In this document: positions 25,942 through 34,397 of the stretch, piece after piece
How the letters are laid out: each line of letters opens with the position of its first letter
Position numbering within the stretch: position 1 is the first letter of the stretch
The notes under the pieces: model-generated
Seen by the model: only the letters and a program-made list of their open reading frames with translations
The model's database searches: none
What the model was told of the DNA's origin: nothing
Made by a program: the position numbers and the translations under genes
Origin: Nibricoccus aquaticus
GTDB lineage: Bacteria > Verrucomicrobiota > Verrucomicrobiia > Opitutales > Opitutaceae
Reading direction: 5' to 3'
DNA: 64,000 nt
Assembly (NCBI RefSeq): GCF_002310495.1
Contig: NZ_CP023344.1
Coordinates: 4,233,501-4,297,500, forward strand

Positions 25942-25953
25942 TGAACGGTTTCA
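25942..25953. promoter_or_regulatory. LacI-type operator motif, second copy
   Basis: TGAACGGTTTCA differs by one base from TGAGCGGTTTCA at 34313-34324. It lies 46 bases before the esterase start and 43 bases from the first copy, within the divergent promoter region. Confidence 0.55.
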
Positions 25954-25999
25954 ACGTACATTGCTTGTTCGAGCTGAGAGCCACGTCGTAGAAAGACGC

Positions 26000-27493
26000 A
26001 TGGTTCTGTTACGTTCGTTACCCCGGTGGCGTTTTTTGTGTTTCGTTTCGTGTCTCGGCATGAGTGCGGCGCTGACATGCACGGCTGCGACAGGATCGGA
26101 AACGAAGCCCGTGCGGATCATGGCTGTGGGTGACTCGATCACCGCGGGCGCGGATTTCTTTTCGAGTTATCGATATCCGCTGTGGGAGAAATTATTTGGC
26201 TCAGGATATGTCGTGGAGTTCGTCGGAACCCAGTCGGGGGAGACGCGTATCGGTCCGCTGTTGCATGAAGGGTATGGCGGGAAAAACACCGAGTATCTCG
26301 CGACGACTGTGCCAGCGCATTTTCAAGAGCATCCGGCGGACGTCGTGCTCCTGCACAGCGGCCACAATCACTTCGTCGAAGAAAAGCCGGTAGCCGGAAT
26401 ACTGGCTGCGACGAAAACACTCATTGGCAAATTTCGAGAAGTGAACCCGCACGTGACCGTGCTGCTCGCGCAGGTGATTCCCGCAGGGAAACTGCCGAAG
26501 TACGCATACATCCCGGAGCTCAATCGTGGCATCGCAGACCTTGCCGCAGAACTCGATCAACCGGGGCAACGTGTGGTGCTGGTCGATCAATCGAGCGGCT
26601 TTGATTGGACGAAGGATACCGTGGCCGATCTCGTTCACCCGAACGCGCGCGGCGCGGAAAAAATGGCGGAGGTCTGGTTCCAAACGCTCAAGAAGATCCT
26701 TCCGCCTCCGCGTCGCGCATTCGCTCCACGGAAGATCGCCTACAAGATCGTCGGAGATTCGTCGTTGGATCTGCACGTTTTCGCGCCCGAAAAAGATGCT
26801 CGTACAACCGGCAACGGTGGGGAGCGTCCGGCGATCTTGTTTTTCTTTGGCGGCGGATGGACGCACGGAACGCCCGTGCAGTTCTACTCCGAGTGCGCGC
26901 ATTTCGCGGACCGAGGCTTTGTAGCGATCAGCGTCGATTACCGGGTAGCTGCAACGCATCGGGCGACGCCTTTCGAAAGCGTGGAGGATGCCCGAGACGC
27001 CGTGGTTTGGGTACAGCAACACGCTGCGGAGCTGGGCGTGGATCCGGCCAGGATCGTTCTCGCTGGCGCCTCCGCGGGCGGGCATCTCGCGGCTGTAGCC
27101 GCTTTGAAGGCAGACAAGCAGGACGCGCCGGCCGCATTGCTGCTCTTGTATCCGATCCTCGACACCAGCGCGGAAGGATTTGGGCATGCGTTGTTCGGCG
27201 ATCGTTTCGCCGATTTTTCGCCGCTGCAATTGCTGGCCACGAAGAAAAAGGTGCTGCCATCGACAATCGTTATTTTCGGCGATGCGGACACTGCGGTGCC
27301 GGTAAAAACTGTCAGAGCATTTCAAGCGACCGCCGGGGAACAGGGGAGTCGCTGCGATGTGGTGATCTATCCCGGTGGGGAGCATCCTCTTTATTCGTAT
27401 CGAGCAGGCGGGGAGCCGCTGCGAAGCGAGGTTTTGGCGGAGGCCGAGCGTTTCCTGCGATCGTTGGGGTTGATGGCGACCACCGTTCACTGA
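26000..27493 (+). CDS. Two-domain secreted esterase (SGNH hydrolase plus alpha/beta hydrolase)
   Basis: The 497-residue protein begins with a signal peptide (RWRFLCFVSCLGMSAAL). Residues about 38-230 form an SGNH/GDSL domain: MAVGDSITAGADF has the catalytic Ser, GYGGKN the Gly, HSGHNHF the block III position where Asn is usual, and DLVHPNARGA the Asp/His pair. Residues about 245-495 form an alpha/beta hydrolase of the carboxylesterase/HSL type: FFFGGGWTHGTP is the oxyanion loop, GASAGGHLA the nucleophile elbow, FGDADTAVP the Asp and GGEHPLYS the His. Such pairs usually remove acetyl or other acyl groups from polysaccharides. The frame extends 25 codons upstream, but 26000 fits the signal peptide. 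Confidence 0.82.
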   Translation: MVLLRSLPRWRFLCFVSCLGMSAALTCTAATGSETKPVRIMAVGDSITAGADFFSSYRYPLWEKLFGSGYVVEFVGTQSGETRIGPLLHEGYGGKNTEYLATTVPAHFQEHPADVVLLHSGHNHFVEEKPVAGILAATKTLIGKFREVNPHVTVLLAQVIPAGKLPKYAYIPELNRGIADLAAELDQPGQRVVLVDQSSGFDWTKDTVADLVHPNARGAEKMAEVWFQTLKKILPPPRRAFAPRKIAYKIVGDSSLDLHVFAPEKDARTTGNGGERPAILFFFGGGWTHGTPVQFYSECAHFADRGFVAISVDYRVAATHRATPFESVEDARDAVVWVQQHAAELGVDPARIVLAGASAGGHLAAVAALKADKQDAPAALLLLYPILDTSAEGFGHALFGDRFADFSPLQLLATKKKVLPSTIVIFGDADTAVPVKTVRAFQATAGEQGSRCDVVIYPGGEHPLYSYRAGGEPLRSEVLAEAERFLRSLGLMATTVH

Positions 27494-27549
27494 TCGATTT
27501 CAGTGCGGGGCGGTTCGCGACAGAGTTTTGAGGAGTGGATGGTGTTCGC

Positions 27550-30126
27550 ATGTTACCCCGCTTTGAGCTCTCGCGGCGACTGCTTGCGGTTCTTCTTTTT
27601 GTTTTCGCGGCGACCGCTGGATTCGGACGCGAGCGGCTGTTGTTGGACTTCGGCTGGAAGTTTCAACTCGGCGACCCTGCTGGTCTTGATCCCGCGATCT
27701 TCGCTTATCCCGAAGTCGACGCGCTTGAGCGCACAGCACGCGCGCATCTTGAAGCGGAGCCCAAGCTGGTGCCGTTGCGCCGCTCTGCGGCCGATATCAA
27801 CGCGGCGCAACCGGTGTCGTTTGCGCAGTCCGACTTCGATGATCGTAGCTGGCGCTCGCTAGATCTGCCGCACGACTGGGCGGTTGAGCTGCCATTCAAC
27901 CTGAAGGCGCTGCGTAACCACGGGTACAAGGACATGGGCGCTGGCGTCGGCGCGAAAAATTCCTGGGCAGCCCTTGAAGTTGGCCAGAGCGTGCAAGACC
28001 TCGGAGGTGTCACGGGTAATACGATCGGCTGGTATCGCCGCACGTTTGATCTGGGCAACGAAGAGCGCGGCGGAGCGCTGTGGTTGGAGTTCGATGGTGT
28101 TTACCGTAACTGCCTCGTCTGGCTCAACGGACGCTGCATCGGGCGAAACGTTAGCGGCTACAGCAGCTTCAAGTTCGATCTCGCGCCTTACGCGAATTAT
28201 GGAGGGAAAAATGTGCTCGTGGTCCGCGTCGATGCCACACGCACGGAAGGCTGGTTCTACGAGGGCGCAGGGATTTATCGGCACACCTGGCTGGTGAAGA
28301 CCGCGCCACTGCATGTCGCGCACTGGGGAACATTTGTCACGACGGAGCTGGCCGATTCAGGCGGAGCGAATGTGACGGCGGCGACCACGTTGCGTAACGA
28401 TGGTTCAACGACAGCCAAGGGTGTTCTGTTGTCACGCATTCAAGACGCATCGGGTGCGGTGGTGGCTGAGACGACTTCGCCGGAGTTCGAAGTTAGCGCC
28501 GGAACCGAGCTCACATTGAAGCCTGTGTTGCCAGTGAAAGATGCGAAGTTGTGGTCACCGGAAACGCCGACGCTCTACCGTCTGATTTCCGAGGTTCGTC
28601 CCGCTGGAGCCACGCGCGCATCCGATGTCCACGACACTTCTTTCGGGATACGCACGGTTCGTTTCGATCCCGCGCAGGGATTTTTTCTCAACGGGAAAAA
28701 ATATGTCATCCGCGGCATCGGTGTGCACCACGATCATGCGGGTGTCGGCGCAGCGGTGCCGGATGCCGTGCAGGAGTTTCGCATCCGCCGGCTGAAAGAG
28801 ATGGGCGTGAATACTTATCGTACGGCTCACCATCCTCATTCTCCGGCGATCATGGAGGCGTGCGACCGTCTCGGCATGCTGGTGGTCGATGAAAACCGCC
28901 GGTTCGATGACACGCCTGAAACGCTCAGCCAGGTGGAGCGCCTGATCCGACGTGATCGCAATCATCCGAGCGTCGTTCTCTGGTCGCTCGGTAACGAAGA
29001 GTTCGCGGACAAGATGCAGGGCGAACCGTGGGGCGAGCCCATCGCTCGAAAAATCCAAACTCTGGTGAAGACGCTCGATCCGTCGCGTCCGACTATGATG
29101 CCGATGAACGGAGATTGGGGAAAAGGGTTCTCTCACATCGTCGACGTGATGGGGTTTAATTACCTGAAGCTTGGCGACGCCGATAAATTTCACGCCGATC
29201 ATCCGCATATTCCCGCGATCAGCAGCGAAGAGTCCTCCGCTGTTTCAACGCGTGGCATCTACATCGAAGACCGCGTCCGCGCTTACGTGCCTGCGTACGC
29301 GAACAAAGTTCCACCTTGGGGCTCCGCTAACGATGCGTGGTTTCCCTATTACGAAGCGCGTCCGTGGGTCGCTGGCGTCTTGTTGTGGGCGGCGTTTGAC
29401 TGGCGCGGGGAGCAGTGGCCGTACGACTGGCCCGCCGTTAATTGCCAGTTTGGCGTGCTCGATACGTGCGGGTTTCCAAAAGACAGTTTCTATTTCTGCC
29501 AGGCGTGGTGGTCGGAGAAACCGGTGCTGCACTTGCTACCGCATTGGAATTGGGCGGTTCGCGATAAAGAGCCGATCATGGTGCGTGCTTATACGAACCA
29601 CGATGAAGTGGAGCTTTTCCTCAACGACCAGAGCCAGGGGCGGAGGGCGGTGCCGCGCGGCGGTTATGTCGAGTGGCCGGTGATCTACCAAGCAGGCGTG
29701 CTGCGCGCCGAAGGTTATCGTGGCGGGAAATCTGCGGGCTCGGCGCGCGTGGAAACCACCGGCCCCGCGCAGACACTCACGCTCATTTCCGATCGCGGTG
29801 AACTGCGCGCCGATGGAGAAGACTGTGCGATTGTCACTGTCTCTGCGTTGGATGCCGAGGGGCGCATCGTGCCGACGGCGATGGATGCTGTGGAATTTGA
29901 GATCAAAGGGCCGGGCAAAATCATCGGCGTGGGTAACGGCGATCCATCCTCTCACGAATCCGACAAAGGCAGCCGGCGCAGTCTCTTTAACGGCTATGCC
30001 CAGGTTATCGTGCAAACCACGAAGGGCGGTGGCCCCATCACGCTCATCGCCCGCGCGCCGGAGCGGAATCCTGCAACGCTTCAACTAAACGCCGCAGCCG
30101 TGGTGCCGCGACCTGCGGCGCGCTGA
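27550..30126 (+). CDS. GH2-family glycosidase (beta-galactosidase-like) with DUF4982
   Basis: The 858-residue secreted protein (signal MLPRFELSRRLLAVLLFVFA) has a sugar-binding jelly roll (RTFDLGNEERGGALWLEFDG, VWLNGRCIG), an Ig-like domain and a GH2 barrel. VVLWSLGNEEF carries the acid/base Glu near residue 483 and PAISSEESSA the nucleophile Glu near 560. After it comes a DUF4982-type segment (YTNHDEVELFLNDQS) and a C-terminal Ig-like domain (LTLISDRGELRADGED). The family covers beta-galactosidases, mannosidases and glucuronidases; the exact sugar cannot be read. A GTG at 27535 is an alternative start. It follows the esterase by 56 bases. Confidence 0.88.
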   Translation: MLPRFELSRRLLAVLLFVFAATAGFGRERLLLDFGWKFQLGDPAGLDPAIFAYPEVDALERTARAHLEAEPKLVPLRRSAADINAAQPVSFAQSDFDDRSWRSLDLPHDWAVELPFNLKALRNHGYKDMGAGVGAKNSWAALEVGQSVQDLGGVTGNTIGWYRRTFDLGNEERGGALWLEFDGVYRNCLVWLNGRCIGRNVSGYSSFKFDLAPYANYGGKNVLVVRVDATRTEGWFYEGAGIYRHTWLVKTAPLHVAHWGTFVTTELADSGGANVTAATTLRNDGSTTAKGVLLSRIQDASGAVVAETTSPEFEVSAGTELTLKPVLPVKDAKLWSPETPTLYRLISEVRPAGATRASDVHDTSFGIRTVRFDPAQGFFLNGKKYVIRGIGVHHDHAGVGAAVPDAVQEFRIRRLKEMGVNTYRTAHHPHSPAIMEACDRLGMLVVDENRRFDDTPETLSQVERLIRRDRNHPSVVLWSLGNEEFADKMQGEPWGEPIARKIQTLVKTLDPSRPTMMPMNGDWGKGFSHIVDVMGFNYLKLGDADKFHADHPHIPAISSEESSAVSTRGIYIEDRVRAYVPAYANKVPPWGSANDAWFPYYEARPWVAGVLLWAAFDWRGEQWPYDWPAVNCQFGVLDTCGFPKDSFYFCQAWWSEKPVLHLLPHWNWAVRDKEPIMVRAYTNHDEVELFLNDQSQGRRAVPRGGYVEWPVIYQAGVLRAEGYRGGKSAGSARVETTGPAQTLTLISDRGELRADGEDCAIVTVSALDAEGRIVPTAMDAVEFEIKGPGKIIGVGNGDPSSHESDKGSRRSLFNGYAQVIVQTTKGGGPITLIARAPERNPATLQLNAAAVVPRPAAR

Positions 30127-30167
30127 ACGGAACGGCGCGTCTTTGCATCAATGTTCACTTTTTCCCC

Positions 30168-31961
30168 ATGACTCATCACGAGCTACAAACTGACTTCGTT
30201 GTGGTCGGTGGCGGCCTGGCCGGCGTGTGCGCTGCATTGGCGGCCGCGCGTAACGGCGCCAAGGTCGTCCTCATTCAAGATCGCTCGGTGCTGGGCGGAA
30301 ACGCCTCCAGTGAGATCCGCATGCACACGGTCGGCGCAGATATTCACGGCCGGCGGCCTGGGGCGCGCGAGACCGGTATCATCGAAGAGCTCCGGCTCGA
30401 AGATGCCGCGCGCAATCCCCATCGCTCCTACGCCCAATGGGATTTGCTCCTCTACGAAAAAGTCATGGGCGAGCCGAACATCACGCTGCTGCTCGACACG
30501 GATTGCACCGGATGTGTGAAGGAAAAATCTGGAAGCGGGCAGAAGCGGATCGTGTCACTCAATGCGGTCAGGCAACTCACCGAAGAACGGTTCACGATTC
30601 GCGGGAGTTTTTTTGCGGATTGCTCTGGAGACGGACGGCTCGGGTTCGAGGCGGGCGCGGAGTTCACTGTGGGTCGCGAAGGAAAGAGCGATTACGGCGA
30701 ATCACTCGCGCTGGATAACTCGGACCGGCAGACACTCGGCAGCTCGATCATGTTCACAGCGCGCAAGTATGACGCGCCGCAACCGTTCCGCGCGCCGTCC
30801 TGGGTGCGCCGCTTCGAGAAGCGCGAGTTCACCTTTCGTCCGATCGACGGTTTTGAATACGGCTACTGGTGGGCGGAGTGGGGCGGCCAGCTCGACACGA
30901 TCAAGGATAACGCGGTGATCCGTCACGAACTCCTCCGGATCGCGCTGGGCGTCTGGGACTATGTGAAGAACTCCGGACATCATCCGGACTCGGCGAACTG
31001 GGCGCTCGACTGGGTCGGTGCGATTCCCGGGAAACGTGAGTCGCGGCGGTTTCTCGGCCCCCACGTACTGACGCAGCAAGACCTTCAGGCAGGGATCATT
31101 TTTCCGGATACCGTCGCTTATGGAGGCTGGCCGCTCGATCTGCATCCACCGAGTGGAATCGATGCGACGGAGGAGGCACCGTGCCGACATTTTCATCTGG
31201 AGCACCTATACGGAATTCCCCTGCGTTCGCTCTATTCGCGAAACGTCGCGAACCTCTTTTTTGCTGGTCGCAACATCAGCGCAACGCACGTGGCGTTCGC
31301 CAGCACGCGAGTGATGGCGACATGTGCAGTGATGGGGCAGGCGATCGGGACGGCGGCAGCCCGGGCGGTCGGAGCGCGGGCCGAGGAGATTGGCGCATTT
31401 TTCTCGGAAGCAGAAATGGCAAACTTGCAGCAGCGGCTGTTGCGCGACGACGCGTTCCTTCCCGGGTTGAGAAACGCCGATGAGAACGATCTTGCGCGAA
31501 CGGCTTCGGTCGCGGCATCGAGCGAGGTGATTCACGGGGCCGCCGCGCAAGTGATCGATGGTGCCAGCCGTGAGTGGCGTCCGGACCTCGGTCCGTGGGC
31601 GGATGGTTCTACGCACCGTTGGACTGCGGCGAGTTTACCCGCGTGGATCGAGCTTTCCTGGCCGGCGGTGAGAACGGTGCGGGAAATTCATCTTACCTTC
31701 GATTCGGGTTTGCAGCGGGAACTGACGCTCAGCGCCAGCGACTCCACCACGAAGAAGATCGTTCGCGCACCGCAGCCGGAGTTGGTGCGCGACTACACGT
31801 TGCTGCTCGACGGTCGTCCGGTGCTTGAGGTGAAGGATAACTTGCTGCGCAAACGTGTTCACCGTTTGCCGGCTCCAGTTGCGGCGAGTCGTTTAAGACT
31901 GCAGGTTCAAACCACGCACGGTGTCGCCGAGGCCCGTGTCTTTGAGATCCGCGTCTATTAA
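30168..31961 (+). CDS. FAD-dependent oxidoreductase with C-terminal beta-sandwich-like domain
   Basis: The 597-residue protein starts with a Rossmann dinucleotide site (TDFVVVGGGLAGVCAALAAA) and GGNASSEIRMHTVG, the hallmark of the FAD-dependent family found in glycan loci (PF12831-like). A second FAD contact is NLFFAGRNISATHVAFAS near residue 370. From about 450 on the text (VIDGASREWRPDLGPW, WIELSWPAVRTVREIHLTF, ARVFEIRVY) looks like a discoidin/F5-8C-type galactose-binding fold. No signal peptide is visible. Substrate unknown; oxidation of a sugar or sugar substituent is a reasonable guess. It lies in the middle of the plus-strand run 26000-37885. Confidence 0.8.
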   Translation: MTHHELQTDFVVVGGGLAGVCAALAAARNGAKVVLIQDRSVLGGNASSEIRMHTVGADIHGRRPGARETGIIEELRLEDAARNPHRSYAQWDLLLYEKVMGEPNITLLLDTDCTGCVKEKSGSGQKRIVSLNAVRQLTEERFTIRGSFFADCSGDGRLGFEAGAEFTVGREGKSDYGESLALDNSDRQTLGSSIMFTARKYDAPQPFRAPSWVRRFEKREFTFRPIDGFEYGYWWAEWGGQLDTIKDNAVIRHELLRIALGVWDYVKNSGHHPDSANWALDWVGAIPGKRESRRFLGPHVLTQQDLQAGIIFPDTVAYGGWPLDLHPPSGIDATEEAPCRHFHLEHLYGIPLRSLYSRNVANLFFAGRNISATHVAFASTRVMATCAVMGQAIGTAAARAVGARAEEIGAFFSEAEMANLQQRLLRDDAFLPGLRNADENDLARTASVAASSEVIHGAAAQVIDGASREWRPDLGPWADGSTHRWTAASLPAWIELSWPAVRTVREIHLTFDSGLQRELTLSASDSTTKKIVRAPQPELVRDYTLLLDGRPVLEVKDNLLRKRVHRLPAPVAASRLRLQVQTTHGVAEARVFEIRVY

Positions 31962-31968
31962 CACTCCC

Positions 31969-33219
31969 ATGCTGCGTTTCATTTTTCTGCTCGCGCTCTG
32001 TGCAAGCACGGTCACGCGCACGATGGGATCGCACGGAGATGCAACCGCTCCGGAGAGAATGACGCGAAACGGATTGCCGGGCACGGCGACGCATATGGGA
32101 AAACGCGGTGAGCTCCGCGTCGCTTATCTCGGTGGCAGCATTACGGCCGCGGAAGGGTGGCGGCCGCTCACGACGACTTTTTTGCGCGAGCTGCTTCCTG
32201 ATTCCGCCATCACGGAGATCGCCGCAGGAGTGCCGGGAACGGGTTCGGATCTAGGCGTATGCAGACTGGGGGCGGACGTGCTGCGACATAGACCAGACCT
32301 GCTCTTCGTGGAGTTCGCCGTGAACGATGCGAACACTGCGCCGGCCGATATTGAGCGGACGATGGAAGGCATCGTGCGACAGACTTGGCGCGCAAATCCG
32401 GCGACCGACATTTGCTTTGTGTACACCGTTTCCACGCCCGGATGGCCCGATGTTCAGGCAGGGAATTATCCGGCCTCCGTCCGCGCGATGGAGACGGTTG
32501 CGGCTCACTACGGTATACCGACGGTGCAACTGGGCTTCGAGGTGGCGCGCCGCGTCGCAGATAAGGGAATGCTTTTCAAAGGAACGGCCCAGGACGGAGA
32601 CCGCGCGTTTTCGGTCGATGGTGTTCATCCGACGCCAGCGGGGCATCGTGTTTACGCGGACGTACTGCGGCGGGCATTGCCGGAATTTTTGAAAACAACC
32701 GCGTCGCGTCCTCCGCTGCCGCCGTCGCTGCGTGCAGACAACTGGGAGCATGCGGAGCAGCGCGTGCTATCCCGTGAGATGTTTCGCGGTGAGTGGAAGG
32801 CGGTTCCGCTCGACGATGAAAACTTGCGCGGTGCGACGAAGGCGTTGCTCCCGCCGACCTGGCGTGCGGACAAAGCGGGTGACGCCATCGAGTTCGACTT
32901 TACCGGGACGCATCTGGGTTTACTCGGCATCGCAGCGCCCGACAGCGGCTGGTTCACGGTGACGGTCGATGGCAACGCTCCGGTGACGGATACTTTTTTT
33001 GATGCATATGTGACGCCGACTTTTTGCCGGGCGAGGAAATGGTTTTATCCGCAGCCACTGCCGCCCGGAAAACACCGCGTACGCGTGGAGTTGAGCGATC
33101 GAGCTGTGGACAAGGCGGCGATCAAACAAGCGGCGGGAAAAACGCTCGCCGACCCTGAACTCTACGCGCAGCAACGGCTGGCGCTGAGCGCATTGCTTCT
33201 CATCGACACCGCGCCGTGA
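31969..33219 (+). CDS. Secreted SGNH/GDSL esterase with C-terminal beta domain
   Basis: The 416-residue protein begins with a signal peptide (MLRFIFLLALCASTVTRT). The SGNH domain shows AYLGGSITAAEGW with the catalytic Ser, AGVPGTGSD with the Gly, EFAVNDAN with the Asn and VDGVHPTPAGH with the Asp/His pair. The last 140 residues (EFDFTGTHLGLLGIAAP, GKHRVRVELSD) are a beta-sandwich of unknown role. Family members deacetylate plant polysaccharides. It starts 7 bases after the oxidoreductase stop and overlaps a GTG at 33216 that could start the next gene. Confidence 0.84.
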   Translation: MLRFIFLLALCASTVTRTMGSHGDATAPERMTRNGLPGTATHMGKRGELRVAYLGGSITAAEGWRPLTTTFLRELLPDSAITEIAAGVPGTGSDLGVCRLGADVLRHRPDLLFVEFAVNDANTAPADIERTMEGIVRQTWRANPATDICFVYTVSTPGWPDVQAGNYPASVRAMETVAAHYGIPTVQLGFEVARRVADKGMLFKGTAQDGDRAFSVDGVHPTPAGHRVYADVLRRALPEFLKTTASRPPLPPSLRADNWEHAEQRVLSREMFRGEWKAVPLDDENLRGATKALLPPTWRADKAGDAIEFDFTGTHLGLLGIAAPDSGWFTVTVDGNAPVTDTFFDAYVTPTFCRARKWFYPQPLPPGKHRVRVELSDRAVDKAAIKQAAGKTLADPELYAQQRLALSALLLIDTAP

Positions 33220-33278
33220 CGGTCCGCAGCAAAGGAGCATTGCGCCGCCGGAAGACCGCTCCTGAATTCGTGCAGCCG

Positions 33279-34301
33279 ATGTCCTCACGCCGCTGCACGA
33301 TCAAAGATATCGCCGCCCACGCCGGGGTGGCGGTTTCCACTGTTTCGTATGCGCTGAGAAACCATCCGAGCATTCCCAAGGAAACCTGCGCGCGCATCCA
33401 AGCGGTGGGCGAGAAGCTCGGGTATCGTCCAGATCCGCAGATCTCCGCGCTTATGGCGCACATCGGGCGCGGGCGCGCGGTGCCGTCGTCCGCACGGATT
33501 GCGCTGGTGTGGATGCAGGGAAAACGCGCGCATACGAGGAGCGATGATTTTTTTCTGCAGATGCGCGAAGGCGCGAATGAGCGCGCGGGATTGCGCGGCT
33601 ATCACTTGGAAGAGTTCTGGCCCGATGAGGACCGGCTGAGCGGTCCGAGACTGACGAGCATCCTAAAAGCGCGCGGTATCCAGAGCGTTATTTTCTCTCC
33701 GAGCATCGAAGGTGTCGCGTCGGATTATGGACTCGGTTGGGAGAATCTCGCGTGTGTTGTGCTTGGACACGCGCGCTGGCCCGTGGAGCTACATCGGGTT
33801 GCACACGATCATTATCATGGCATCTGCGAATGTTTGCAGCGCATGACTGCTGCCGGCGTAACGCGGCCGGCGATCGTGCTGACGGAGGAGATCAACCAGC
33901 GAACCGACAGCGCGGTGAAGGCGGCTTTCATTACGCATCATCCGAGTGAGGGTCGCGCGCGCGGACTTATTTATCCGCTCGATCAGAAGGGCGCGCGGGC
34001 CTTTCCCGCCTGGCTGCGCACGCACAATCCGGACGGGGTTTTGTTGCTCCGCCGGGAAATGTGGGCCGACGTGAAGACGCCGCGTCTCGAAAAGTTGAGG
34101 CAGGCCGGACGCGTCTGGTGCGCAAATTGGAAAGCGGGAGATCCTCTCGAGCTGCCCGGCATCCAGCAGCGCTACGATCTGGCTGCGCGCGCGGCGGTGG
34201 ATTTGGTTACAGGTCTCGAACAAAGCCGTACGCTCGGCCTGCCCGATCATCCGCAATGCGTGCAAATCCGCGGTGACTGGCGTGAGCATACCGTTGCGTG
34301 A
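33279..34301 (+). CDS. LacI-family regulator of the glycan locus
   Basis: The product of 340 residues starts with a canonical LacI helix-turn-helix (TIKDIAAHAGVAVSTVSYAL) and hinge, then an effector-binding domain (GIQSVIFSPSIEG, TRPAIVLTEEI, DGVLLLRREMW). The ATG at 33279 fits the usual distance to the helix. A GTG at 33216 would add 21 residues and overlap the esterase stop by ATGA-like coupling. Three sites of consensus TGARCGRTTTCA, the half-palindrome type bound by the family, lie at 25899, 25942 and 34313, so it likely controls the receptor, the esterase operon and the MFS gene. It resembles the LacI at 15444-16481 in architecture. Confidence 0.88.
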   Translation: MSSRRCTIKDIAAHAGVAVSTVSYALRNHPSIPKETCARIQAVGEKLGYRPDPQISALMAHIGRGRAVPSSARIALVWMQGKRAHTRSDDFFLQMREGANERAGLRGYHLEEFWPDEDRLSGPRLTSILKARGIQSVIFSPSIEGVASDYGLGWENLACVVLGHARWPVELHRVAHDHYHGICECLQRMTAAGVTRPAIVLTEEINQRTDSAVKAAFITHHPSEGRARGLIYPLDQKGARAFPAWLRTHNPDGVLLLRREMWADVKTPRLEKLRQAGRVWCANWKAGDPLELPGIQQRYDLAARAAVDLVTGLEQSRTLGLPDHPQCVQIRGDWREHTVA

Positions 34302-34312
34302 ACTCGTTTTGC

Positions 34313-34324
34313 TGAGCGGTTTCA
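34313..34324. promoter_or_regulatory. LacI-type operator motif before the MFS gene
   Basis: TGAGCGGTTTCA is followed by GTGAAACC, so it is part of the near-perfect palindrome GGTTTCAGTGAAACC (34318-34332). It lies 12 bases after the LacI stop and 74 bases before the MFS start. Confidence 0.65.
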
Positions 34325-34397
34325 GTGAAACCAGAATTCGAGACGATGGTTCGCCCGTATTGAGTCGAAGCGTTCAGTAACCCCGATTTCCTGCCGT

